Assembly (NCBI RefSeq): GCF_014646255.1 | Contig: NZ_BMNC01000005.1 | Span: 273,402 to 337,401, forward strand | Source of the DNA: Lentzea pudingi | Lineage (GTDB): Bacteria > Actinomycetota > Actinomycetes > Mycobacteriales > Pseudonocardiaceae | Length of the DNA: 64,000 bases | Direction of reading: 5' to 3' | Shown here: positions 17,502 to 24,012 of the stretch, piece by piece | Layout of the letters: each line of letters starts with the position of its first letter | Numbering within the stretch: position 1 is the stretch's first letter | Made by a program: the position numbers and the translations under genes | Notes under the pieces: model-generated | Databases searched by the model: none | Seen by the model: the letters and a program-made list of their open reading frames with translations, nothing else | What the model was told of the DNA's origin: nothing

Positions 17502-17643
17502 GCTGTATGACCCCTTCCATCAGCTTCTCCATGAAATCGCTGGTGACGAGCACGTACAGCAGGCCACCGAGCGCGGCTGCCGCCAACGTCCCGATCGCGT
17601 ACTCCACCGTGCTCATCCCGCTGTCGTCCTGCAGCAGTTCCAT
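17482..17643 (-). CDS. 53-residue Flp-type pilin (DUF4244-like)
   Basis: ATG 17643 to TGA 17482; encodes a 53-residue protein beginning MELLQDDSGMSTVEYAIGTL. The pattern G-M-S-T-V-E-Y is the class IVb prepilin cleavage region (cleavage after Gly, Glu+5, Tyr+6) followed by a hydrophobic helix AAAALGGLLYVLV and a short polar tail, i.e. the major Flp pilin layout. It sits between TadC and TadE as Rv3656c does. No prepilin peptidase gene is visible in the window. Its 3' end overlaps TadE by 20 bp. Confidence 0.9.
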   Translation of the reverse strand: MELLQDDSGMSTVEYAIGTLAAAALGGLLYVLVTSDFMEKLMEGVIQRALSSV

Positions 17644-17652
17644 CTGCTTCTC

Positions 17653-18180
17653 CTATCTGAGGAATTGGCCGGCCAGCCCCAGCACCACAGGCGCGACGCC
17701 GAGGCACAGGAAGGCGGGCAGGAAACACAGTGCGAGCGGTGCGGCCACCGCGACCGCGGCCTTCTGCGCCCTGGCCTCCGCGTCGTCACTCGCGGCGGCC
17801 CTGGTCCGCTCGGCGAGTTCGGCGGTCTGCCGGGCCAGCGCCGCACCGGACCGCGCCGTTCGCCGCGCGGCCCTGGCCAGCAGGGCCGTCTCCGGACTGT
17901 CGAGTGCGGACGCCCACGCCGTGACGGGGTCCGCGCCGAGCTTGAGCAACTCCGCGACCTGGCTGAGCTCCCTCATCCCGACCGCCTGGATCGCGGTGGG
18001 CACCGGCAACCCGGCTTTCAGGCAGGCGGCCAGCAGGTCCCAGGACGCCGCCCGTTCGAACGGACCGTCCGGCTTCTTCTCGTTCCGCGGCGGGTCGTGG
18101 GCTCTGGGCTTGAATCGATCGATCGATCGTCGTGGTGCCGGCGCGATGAGCACCGCCAGCGCGAGCAGGAGGAACGTCAC
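17653..18180 (-). CDS. TadC-like inner-membrane platform protein (type II secretion F family)
   Basis: 175 residues from a GTG at 18180 that overlaps the TadB stop by 4 bp. N-terminal transmembrane helix (TFLLLALAVLIAPA), then a cytoplasmic T2SF domain with an amphipathic region (LLAACLKAGLPVPTAIQAVG, WASALDSPETALLARAARR) and a C-terminal hydrophobic pair (AAPLALCFLPAFLCLGVAPVVLGL). Short relative to canonical TadC (~300 residues), as in other actinobacterial neighbourhoods (Rv3657c). Forms with TadB the platform for pilus assembly. Confidence 0.85.
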   Translation of the reverse strand: MTFLLLALAVLIAPAPRRSIDRFKPRAHDPPRNEKKPDGPFERAASWDLLAACLKAGLPVPTAIQAVGMRELSQVAELLKLGADPVTAWASALDSPETALLARAARRTARSGAALARQTAELAERTRAAASDDAEARAQKAAVAVAAPLALCFLPAFLCLGVAPVVLGLAGQFLR

Positions 18181-18947
18181 GGCTCGACCTCCGTGATCCG
18201 CTGCGTCCACCACACTCCGGCTGCCGCGAGCACCGCGCCCAGTACCAGGAGGAACTGCCCCGCCCCGGTGCTCGTGAGGACGTGGAACGGCCTGGCACCG
18301 CTGAACTCGCCCAGCAACACGCCGAGGACCGGCAGCACCGCCAGCACCATCGCGCTGGCCCGCGGCCCGGCCATCCGCGCGTGCACCTGCCGCGCGAACG
18401 CGGCCCGTTGATCGAGATCGCGCTTGGTGGCGTCCAGAACGTCCGCCAACGCCACACCGTGCTTCGCCGACACGTGCCACGCCCTGGCCAGCTGATCGGT
18501 GGCCTTGCCGAGCAACGGCTGCTTCATCTCCCGCAACGTCCGCTCCACGTCACCGCCCAGCCTCGACGCGGCCGCCGCCGCTCGCAGCACCTCCTTCGCC
18601 GGCGCCGGGGTGTCCTCCGCCGCTCCTTCCGCCGCCTGCGCCGGGTGCGCACCCGCTCGGAGTTCGTCGATCACACCGCCGAGCCCGCTGCTCAACGCTT
18701 CCGTCGCCTGGCTGATCGCTTTGCTTCGCCTGTGCCGCTTGAGGATTCTCCGGCCGGTCGCCGTGAGCACCGCTCCGGCGATCAGTCCGCCCACACCTGC
18801 CACGAGGTAGGTGCAGGTCGCCGCCGCCGCGAGCCAGACGTACTGCGGCACAACGATTTCTCGCTTGTTCCGCGGCCTGAGTCTTCGGATCGGCTTGAGT
18901 TGTGGCCAGACGAGCAGCGCCGTCGCCAGCAGCAAAAGGCTCAGCAC
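18177..18947 (-). CDS. TadB-like inner-membrane platform protein (type II secretion F family)
   Basis: 256 residues from GTG 18947, with AAGGAG 5 nt upstream inside the end of tadA. Two N-terminal transmembrane stretches (LSLLLLATALLVW and VWLAAAATCTYLVAGVGGLIAGAVL) precede a cytoplasmic T2SF domain: LSSGLGGVIDELRAGAHPAQAA, AWHVSAKHGVALADVLDATKRDL, RMAGPRASAMVLAVLPVLGVLLG. A C-terminal helix ends the protein. Rv3658c-like. Overlaps its neighbours on both sides, so coordinated translation is likely. Confidence 0.88.
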   Translation of the reverse strand: MLSLLLLATALLVWPQLKPIRRLRPRNKREIVVPQYVWLAAAATCTYLVAGVGGLIAGAVLTATGRRILKRHRRSKAISQATEALSSGLGGVIDELRAGAHPAQAAEGAAEDTPAPAKEVLRAAAAASRLGGDVERTLREMKQPLLGKATDQLARAWHVSAKHGVALADVLDATKRDLDQRAAFARQVHARMAGPRASAMVLAVLPVLGVLLGEFSGARPFHVLTSTGAGQFLLVLGAVLAAAGVWWTQRITEVEP

Positions 18948-20044
18948 AGCAACTCCTTCGCCAGCCACCCGCGCTCTCTCGTCCAGGCAGGACGAACCTC
19001 CAGCTCCGGCCCGAACACGCCGATCTCGTTGAGATATCTGGTGTTGCTGTCCCGGCGCATGTGCAACAAGACCCGCACCGCCGCCGAGACCTGACTGCGC
19101 AACGCCTGCGGCGAAAGCCCGCCCAGCGCCCCCAGCGCCTCGAGCCGCGCGGGCACCTCCGCCGGAGAGTTGGCGTGCAACGTCCCGGCACCACCTTCGT
19201 GCCCGGTGTTCAACGAGGTGAGCAACTCCCGCACCTCGGCGCCGCGCACCTCGCCGACCACGATCCGGTCGGGCCGCATCCGCAGGGCCTCCCGCACCAG
19301 CTGCCGGGTGGTGACCTCGCCTGCCCCCTCGACGTTCGCCGGCCGCGCGGTGAGCCGCACGAACTGCGGATGGTCGGGGTTCAGCTCGCTCGCATCCTCG
19401 ACGCACACGATGCGTTCCGTCGGCGACACACAGCCCAGCAACGCCGACAACAACGACGTCTTGCCCGACCCGGTCCCGCCGATCACCAGGAACGCCAGGC
19501 GCTGCCTGATGATCGCCTTCAGAGCGTGCGCGATCTCGGCGTCGAACGTGCCGAGTCCCTGCAGCGCCTCGAGATCGTGCGTCGCGGGCCTGAGGACGCG
19601 CAGCGACAGGCAGGTGCGGTCCGCGATGGGCGGCAACACCGCGTGCAGCCGCACCCCGCTCCCCGGTAACCACCCGTCGACACACGGGGATGCGTCGTCG
19701 AGCCGCCGCCCCGCCGCTACCGCCAGCCGTTGTGCGAGACGCCGGACCGCGTCCTCGTCGGCAAAGGTGATGCCGGTGCGGCGCAGGCCCGACGTGCCGT
19801 CGACCCACACCTGGTCCGGCGCGGTGACGAGGACGTCGGTGGTGCCGGGGTCGTCGAGCAGCGGGTCGAGGGGGCCGGCGCCGCTGAACTCCTGGCGGAG
19901 CACCTGGAGTGCTTCGAGGACGTCGGAGTCGGCTAGGACGCCGCCTGCTTCGGAGCGGACCGCGTGGGCCACCACGGCCGCGGTCATCTCCATGTCGGTG
20001 CCGGCCAGGCGGTGGCGGACCCGGTCTATGAGGGCGGAGGTCAT
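18941..20044 (-). CDS. TadA/CpaF-family secretion ATPase
   Basis: 367 residues from ATG 20044 with GAGGTG upstream. Hexameric traffic ATPase powering Flp pilus assembly. The N-terminal domain includes GPLDPLLDDPGTTDVLVTAP; the Walker A is GGTGSGKTS (~187-195), followed by the Asp box VCVEDASELNP, a His-containing region (HPQFVRL), Walker B RPDRIVVGEVRGAEVRELL and NTGHEGGAGTLHANS. 'Heli_sec_ATPase' family (Rv3659c). The frame stays open upstream to 20365 through the 21-bp repeats, but that extension is repeat translation and not homologous. Confidence 0.93.
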   Translation of the reverse strand: MTSALIDRVRHRLAGTDMEMTAAVVAHAVRSEAGGVLADSDVLEALQVLRQEFSGAGPLDPLLDDPGTTDVLVTAPDQVWVDGTSGLRRTGITFADEDAVRRLAQRLAVAAGRRLDDASPCVDGWLPGSGVRLHAVLPPIADRTCLSLRVLRPATHDLEALQGLGTFDAEIAHALKAIIRQRLAFLVIGGTGSGKTSLLSALLGCVSPTERIVCVEDASELNPDHPQFVRLTARPANVEGAGEVTTRQLVREALRMRPDRIVVGEVRGAEVRELLTSLNTGHEGGAGTLHANSPAEVPARLEALGALGGLSPQALRSQVSAAVRVLLHMRRDSNTRYLNEIGVFGPELEVRPAWTRERGWLAKELLC

Positions 20045-20116
20045 GTCACGCACCTCGCGGGCTTGGTGCGTGGAGGTGCGGGAGGTGGGGTGGTCACGGG
20101 GTTTCCTCCTGGGGAC

Positions 20117-20656
20117 GGCACGAGTGGGCCGGGGGCAGGGGCGCGAGCCGGCTGGCGGCTGCTGGGGAGGGCTGGGCGGCGCAAGTGGGCTGGGCGGCTG
20201 CCTGGGTGGGCTGGGCGGCTGGCCTGGGTGGGCTGGGCGGCTGGCTTGGGTGGGCTGGGCGGCACAAGTGGGCCGAGGCACGGCACGAGCGGACCGGGCG
20301 GCGACACAAGTGAGCCAGGGCATGGCACGAGCGAGCTGAGCAGCGGCACGAGTCGGCCGAGGCACGGCACGAACGGGCCGAGCGGCGGCACAAGCGAGCT
20401 AAGACACGAGTGGCTGGGGTAGGGCACGAGCCAGCTGGGCGGCTGCCCAGGTGGGCTGAGCCGCACAAGTGAACCGGGCGCGGGACGAGTGGGTTGGGGC
20501 AAGGCAACGAGCGGGCTGGGTGGCAGCACAAGTGGGCCAAGGCACGGCACAAGTGGGCTGGGCGGCGGTACGAGCGAGCCGAGGCACGGCACCAGCGAAC
20601 CGGGCGCACGGCACGAGCGAGCCGAGGCACGGCACAAGTGGGCTGGGTGGCGGCGC
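20117..20656. repeat. Degenerate 21-bp tandem repeat array between TadA and the micro-ORFs
   Basis: Roughly 540 bp built from a unit that I read as ACRAGYGRGCYGRGSNRCGGC (21 bp), about 20 or more imperfect copies. Clear examples include ACGAGCGAGCCGAGGCACGG and ACAAGTGGGCTGGGCGGCGG (each shown without its last base). The left end (20190-20265) holds three 22-bp copies of a related G-rich unit, GCCTGGGTGGGCTGGGCGGC(TG). Because the unit is seven codons long, all frames stay open on the minus strand and encode Ala/Pro/Arg/Cys heptads; I treat these as non-genic. Confidence 0.85.
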
Positions 20657-20742
20657 GGTGAAGGGCTTGGGCGTCGTCACGTCAGAGGCGAGGTGCCGTC
20701 ACGGTGGAAGCTTCGAACGACGTGGGCGAGGGGGCGCGGAGG

Positions 20743-20844
20743 TCAGGTCGCTGCCTCCGGGCGGCGGGCGTGGCGGCCGTAGGTGATCTCGCGGCCCGTG
20801 AGGCGGAGCCAGGTTTCCTGGCACCAGATGACGAAGCGGTTCAC
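20743..20844 (-). CDS. 33-residue micro-ORF, third of a coupled trio
   Basis: GTG 20844 to TGA 20743, beginning MNRFVIWCQETWLRLTGREI. A strong AAGGAGGAG lies 5-7 nt upstream of the GTG, and the start overlaps the stop of the preceding micro-ORF by 4 bp (GTGA). The peptide has two Trp, one Cys and a basic C-terminus (RHARRPEAAT). No relative is recognised. It is the last ORF before the repeat array. Confidence 0.55.
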   Translation of the reverse strand: MNRFVIWCQETWLRLTGREITYGRHARRPEAAT

Positions 20845-20942
20845 TTCGGCTCCTCCTTCTTGAAGACGTAGCGGGGTGGGTAGAGGCGGCCGTAGACGAC
20901 GAGGTTGCGCAGCATCCGGCCGAGGATGCGGAGGAGGATCAC
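20841..20942 (-). CDS. 33-residue basic amphipathic micro-ORF, second of a coupled trio
   Basis: GTG 20942 to TGA 20841, beginning MILLRILGRMLRNLVVYGRL and ending KKEEPK. AAGGA lies ~9 nt upstream and the start overlaps the stop of the 64-aa ORF by 4 bp (GTGA). The first 20 residues form a plausible cationic amphipathic helix, as in small membrane-active peptides. No homolog is recognised; function is not assignable. Confidence 0.55.
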   Translation of the reverse strand: MILLRILGRMLRNLVVYGRLYPPRYVFKKEEPK

Positions 20943-21133
20943 GGCTGACGTCCTTGTGCGCGAAGGGATCTCGTGGCGGGGGCCAGGAGGGAAGCCGGGC
21001 CGGGGTGCGGGACCTCTGCCCTGCTGAACACCGGCACGCAACCGCACCCGACGTAGTCCGGCTCGGGCTCGGTGTCGGACAGGAAGTGCGCGAGGTAGTC
21101 GGACTCGTCGAGGTCGATGGGCGGTGCGGTCAT
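20939..21133 (-). CDS. 64-residue acidic protein with GCGC motif, first of a coupled trio after CpaE
   Basis: ATG 21133 to TGA 20939, beginning MTAPPIDLDESDYLAHFLSD. Its ATG overlaps the cpaE stop (ATGA), and AAGGAG lies 9 nt upstream. The N-terminal half is strongly acidic (DLDESD, SDTEPEPD) and runs into DYVGCGCVPVF, two Cys spaced by one Gly, then a basic tail. It could be a small adaptor or metal-binding protein for the CpaE ATPase, but that is speculation based only on coupling. Confidence 0.6.
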   Translation of the reverse strand: MTAPPIDLDESDYLAHFLSDTEPEPDYVGCGCVPVFSRAEVPHPGPASLLAPATRSLRAQGRQP

Positions 21134-22164
21134 GGGCGGAGCTCCTTCAGCACCGCTCGGGCCGCGGTGGCGAGGGGGCCCTTCGGGTTGCGGGGAAAGC
21201 GGCCCCGTTCGAGCACTTCGGCCAGGCCCGGTTCCGGGCGCATCGAGGTGAGCAGGGGGACGCCGATCACCTCGGCCATCTCGGACGGCTGGAGGTTGCC
21301 AGGGGACGGGCCTCGGACCACCAGGCGGAGGTTGCGGCCGTTGGTCAGGAGGTGGGTGGCCACTCGGCTGGCTGCCGCTGTGGCTCGCACCTCGGCCGGG
21401 ACCACGAGGACTGTCAGGTCTGTGCGGTCCAGGGCTGCTGAGGCCGAGGCCGTCGGGAAGCGCGGGAGGTCGCAGATCACCGTGCAGCCTGCTCGGCGGC
21501 CCGCGTCGAGGACTGCTGCCACGGCTGCCGGGTCCGGGTCCGGGGCTGCGCGGTCGCAGGCGAGGACGCTCAGGTTGCCCGAGGTGGGGAGGGCTGCGCG
21601 CAGCGCTGACATCGGGACCCTGCCGCCGGTGGCGTGCACTCCCGGCCAGCGGGCGCCCTGGTCGGACTCGGTGCCCAGGGCCAGGTCTATGCCGCCGCCC
21701 AGCGGGTCGCAGTCGACGAGCATCGCCTCGCCGCCCAGGGCCACCGCCTCGCGGCCGCAGGCTATGGCCAGGGTCGAGGCTCCCGCGCCTCCTCGGCCGC
21801 CGATGAACGACACGACCCTGCCGCGGTCCGACGGTGGGCCCTCGCCCAGGTCGGTCAGGGCCGTCACGAGGGAGCGGCCCTCCACCGGGAGTTCCAGGAC
21901 GCCGTCTGCTCCCAGGGCCACGGCCGGGGCCCAGGGCGGGTCACCTCCGTGGACCACCAGGACGCCCGTGCGGCGGGGGAGGCCCGCGTCCAGGCAGGCC
22001 GAGACCGCTGCCGGGTCGAGGAGGACCAACGGGGCCGTGTGCCACTGCGAGCGCAGCGAGGTGACGTCGGGTGCGCAGGAGAGCGGGCAGTCGGCCGCGG
22101 CGGCCACCCGGAGGACCTCGTCGAGGAGGTCCTGGTCCGTGAGCAGGGCGATGGGGTGGGTCAT
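21130..22164 (-). CDS. ssd: CpaE-like / septum-site-determining ATPase of the helicase/secretion neighbourhood
   Basis: 344 residues from ATG 22164. The N-terminal receiver-like domain is followed by a ParA/MinD-type ATPase: SFIGGRGGAGASTLAIACG is the deviant Walker A, with the signature-lysine region altered as is usual for actinobacterial CpaE homologs, then LVDCDPLGGGIDLALG and CDLPRFP. This family (Rv3660c, Ssd) localises pilus assembly or affects septation. An upstream in-frame extension to 22365 reads through low-complexity spacer. The stop overlaps the 64-aa micro-ORF. First gene of the leftward Tad operon. Confidence 0.9.
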   Translation of the reverse strand: MTHPIALLTDQDLLDEVLRVAAAADCPLSCAPDVTSLRSQWHTAPLVLLDPAAVSACLDAGLPRRTGVLVVHGGDPPWAPAVALGADGVLELPVEGRSLVTALTDLGEGPPSDRGRVVSFIGGRGGAGASTLAIACGREAVALGGEAMLVDCDPLGGGIDLALGTESDQGARWPGVHATGGRVPMSALRAALPTSGNLSVLACDRAAPDPDPAAVAAVLDAGRRAGCTVICDLPRFPTASASAALDRTDLTVLVVPAEVRATAAASRVATHLLTNGRNLRLVVRGPSPGNLQPSEMAEVIGVPLLTSMRPEPGLAEVLERGRFPRNPKGPLATAARAVLKELRP

Positions 22165-22623
22165 GGGATCGACGGTGGCGGGTCGTGATGAACGACACAA
22201 CGGGGTGAAGATCCACATGTGGACAAACCGGCGGCTGTGGACAAGTCGCGATCTTGGAAGCCTTGGGAGACCGGAAGTGTCGGGGCCGTGTGCGACGCTG
22301 GAGGGTTGGGCGCACGGCACGAAGCCCAAGGCGAAGAAAAGCGGGAGAGGTCCAGTCGCACCCACGAGGAAACGGGGTCTGGATATGGGACGACCCCCGC
22401 CAGGGGGGAGGGACGGGGGTCGTCAATGGTTCAGTCCCGGGGGGTCGGACTGAACCCGTCCGTCGAACCGGACTCTCCTACTGTATCCCCATGCGCCAGT
22501 GCCGCGCGCAACTTCCGCAACAGCCGCACGCCAAGTTTCCGTAACCGTGGCGCACAAGGGTTTCGTACACGAACGAAATGCCGCCCGAACGGCCTACTGA
22601 CGAGTACACCTAAGCTGAAGTAC
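22165..22623. other. Divergent spacer between cpaE/ssd and the HAD phosphatase
   Basis: 459 bp. Contains an imperfect direct repeat CAACTTCCGCAAC (22509-22521) and CAAGTTTCCGTAAC (22532-22545) ~115 bp upstream of the HAD gene, a candidate activator or repressor site. I see no convincing gene on either strand. Confidence 0.45.
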
Positions 22624-23418
22624 ATGAGCCGGATCGCCGCCTTCTTCGACCTCGACAAGACCGTGATCGCGAAGTCGAGCACGCTGGCGTTCAGCCGACC
22701 CTTCTTCCAGGAGGGGCTGATCAACCGCCGCGCGGTCCTGAAGAGCGCATATGCGCAGTTCGTGTTCATGCTCGCCGGCGCGGACGCGGATCAGATGGAC
22801 CGCATGCGCGCGCACATCACGGCGCTGGCCGCCGGTTGGGACGTCGAGCAGATCCGCAGCATCGTCAGCGAGACGCTGCACGACATCGTCGACCCGCTCG
22901 TCTACAAAGAAGCGACGCAGTTGATCGCCGACCACAAGGCGGAGGGCCACGACGTCGTCATCGTCAGCGCGTCCGGCGAGGAACTCGTCGCCCCCATCGC
23001 CCAGATGATCGGGGCGGACCACAGCGTCGGCACGAAGATGGTGATCCAGGACGGCCGCTACACTGGCGCCGTCGACTTCTACTGCGCCGCCGACAACAAG
23101 GCGGTCATGATCAAGCAGCTCGCCGCCGAGCACGGCTACGACCTCGCGAAGAGCTATGCCTACTCGGACAGCGTCACGGACCTGCCGATGCTCGAGGTCG
23201 TCGGCCACCCGACGGTCGTGAACCCGGACCGGGGCCTGCGCCGCATCGCCGCCGAGAAGGACTGGCCGATCCAGCAGTTCGTCGACCCGGTGAGCCTGCG
23301 CGGACGCATCCCCACCCCCTCGGGCAGGGCGGTCGCGGTCACGGCCATCAGCCTCGGTGCCGTCGCGGCGGCCGGAGCGGCCTGGTACGGCCTGCGCCGC
23401 AAGCGGAACAACGGCTGA
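22624..23418 (+). CDS. HAD-IB family phosphatase (SerB-like) with C-terminal membrane anchor (Rv3661-like)
   Basis: 264 residues from ATG 22624. Motif I is AAFFDLDKTV (DxDxT, nucleophile Asp), the SIVSETLHD helical cap follows, motif II is IVSASGEE, the Lys motif is in DNKAVMIKQLA, and motif IV is AYSDSVTDLPML. Similar to phosphoserine phosphatase but of the HAD-IB-hyp1 type. A C-terminal helix (AVAVTAISLGAVAAAGAAW) followed by RRKRNNG indicates a membrane anchor. No ribosome-binding site is evident; TAAGCT at 22611-22616 would give a leaderless transcript. It occupies the Rv3661 position; the substrate is unknown. Confidence 0.86.
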   Translation: MSRIAAFFDLDKTVIAKSSTLAFSRPFFQEGLINRRAVLKSAYAQFVFMLAGADADQMDRMRAHITALAAGWDVEQIRSIVSETLHDIVDPLVYKEATQLIADHKAEGHDVVIVSASGEELVAPIAQMIGADHSVGTKMVIQDGRYTGAVDFYCAADNKAVMIKQLAAEHGYDLAKSYAYSDSVTDLPMLEVVGHPTVVNPDRGLRRIAAEKDWPIQQFVDPVSLRGRIPTPSGRAVAVTAISLGAVAAAGAAWYGLRRKRNNG

Positions 23419-23619
23419 AGTCAAGCCCCTGCGGGCTCGAAGCACCGAGAAGTGAGGGGTACCGGCGAGTAGCGGCAACGCCCCGCGCACGTGGTGCCCC
23501 GGTGAGTGCACGGCACCGCCCGCACGGCGGTACCCGAACGCGAATACGGCCTCACAAATCCAGAAACGCCAAGACTTTCACTACTGAACGTGGCTTGAAC
23601 GGTGCACCCGTCCGAGCCC
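23419..23619. other. Spacer downstream of the HAD gene
   Basis: 200 bp with a weak hairpin AGCCC/GGGCT directly after the HAD stop and no gene that I can support. The remainder leads into the ncRNA promoter. Confidence 0.5.
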
Positions 23620-23649
23620 TTGCTGTGACCGGGCCCACGCACTTAAATA
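23620..23649 (+). promoter_or_regulatory. Promoter of the putative Ms1-like RNA
   Basis: A -35 TTGCTG (23620-23625) and a -10 TTAAAT (23643-23648) are separated by 17 bp; TAAATA one base on is an alternative. No ORF follows, so the transcript beginning about 23655 would be non-coding. Confidence 0.55.
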
Positions 23650-23655
23650 GGTGGT

Positions 23656-23893
23656 GCGGACCTCGGGTCGGCCAGGGACCAGACGAAGAGAAGTCAGGAT
23701 CCACCCCGGCCAAGCTCCGTGCGCGGACTTCGAGTACCCACGCGCAGCACGCCGCGGGAGGCTTGTCGTCTAGGGCCTGCGTACCGGGACGCCGGACGCC
23801 GAGGCCAGGGTTGTACGACTGGAGTTGCACGCTTGGTAACTCGCAAGCCCGCGCTGAGGACGGGGCACCCTTTCGGGGGTGCCCCGTTCTGCA
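23656..23893 (+). ncRNA. Probable Ms1 / 6S-like small RNA
   Basis: A 240-nt segment lying between a good promoter and a perfect 10-bp hairpin terminator, with no conserved protein frame. Its location immediately downstream of the Rv3661-type HAD gene and the Tad/helicase locus is the location of MTS2823/Ms1 in mycobacteria and, as I recall, of the 6S-like RNA near SCO3558-3559 in Streptomyces. Ms1 binds RNA polymerase core lacking a sigma factor and builds up in stationary phase. I have no sequence alignment; identity rests on synteny and the promoter-terminator unit. Start and end are predicted to within ~5 nt. Confidence 0.6.
23861..23892 (+). terminator. Intrinsic terminator of the Ms1-like RNA
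   Basis: CGGGGCACCC (23861-23870) and GGGTGCCCCG (23877-23886) pair perfectly around a 6-nt loop, followed by the modestly T-rich TTCTGCATGTTT. Confidence 0.75.
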
Positions 23894-23934
23894 TGTTTCA
23901 GTGAAAACCCTCCGAACGGCACAATGGCCACCCG

Positions 23935-23963
23935 TTGACCCACCCCACGGTCGTGGGTAACTT
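23935..23963 (+). promoter_or_regulatory. Promoter of the nagZ-namZ operon
   Basis: TTGACC (23935-23940), 17-bp spacer, TAACTT (23958-23963): close to the housekeeping consensus. A predicted start near 23970 leaves a ~43-nt leader with GGGAGG before the GTG start of nagZ. Confidence 0.6.
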
Positions 23964-24012
23964 GCGAAATACGCCAGTTATCTGTGGGATCATCACCGGG
24001 AGGCACTTCCAA

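Noticed and set aside
20094..20630. Minus-strand repeat proteins (Ala/Pro/Arg/Cys heptads) in the 21-bp array
   Set aside because: All frames are open because the unit is a multiple of three, and no start context or conserved residue pattern singles out one frame.
21130..22164. Altered Walker A of the CpaE/Ssd protein as a novelty
   Set aside because: GGRGGAGAST is the usual form in actinobacterial Ssd/CpaE homologs as I recall them.
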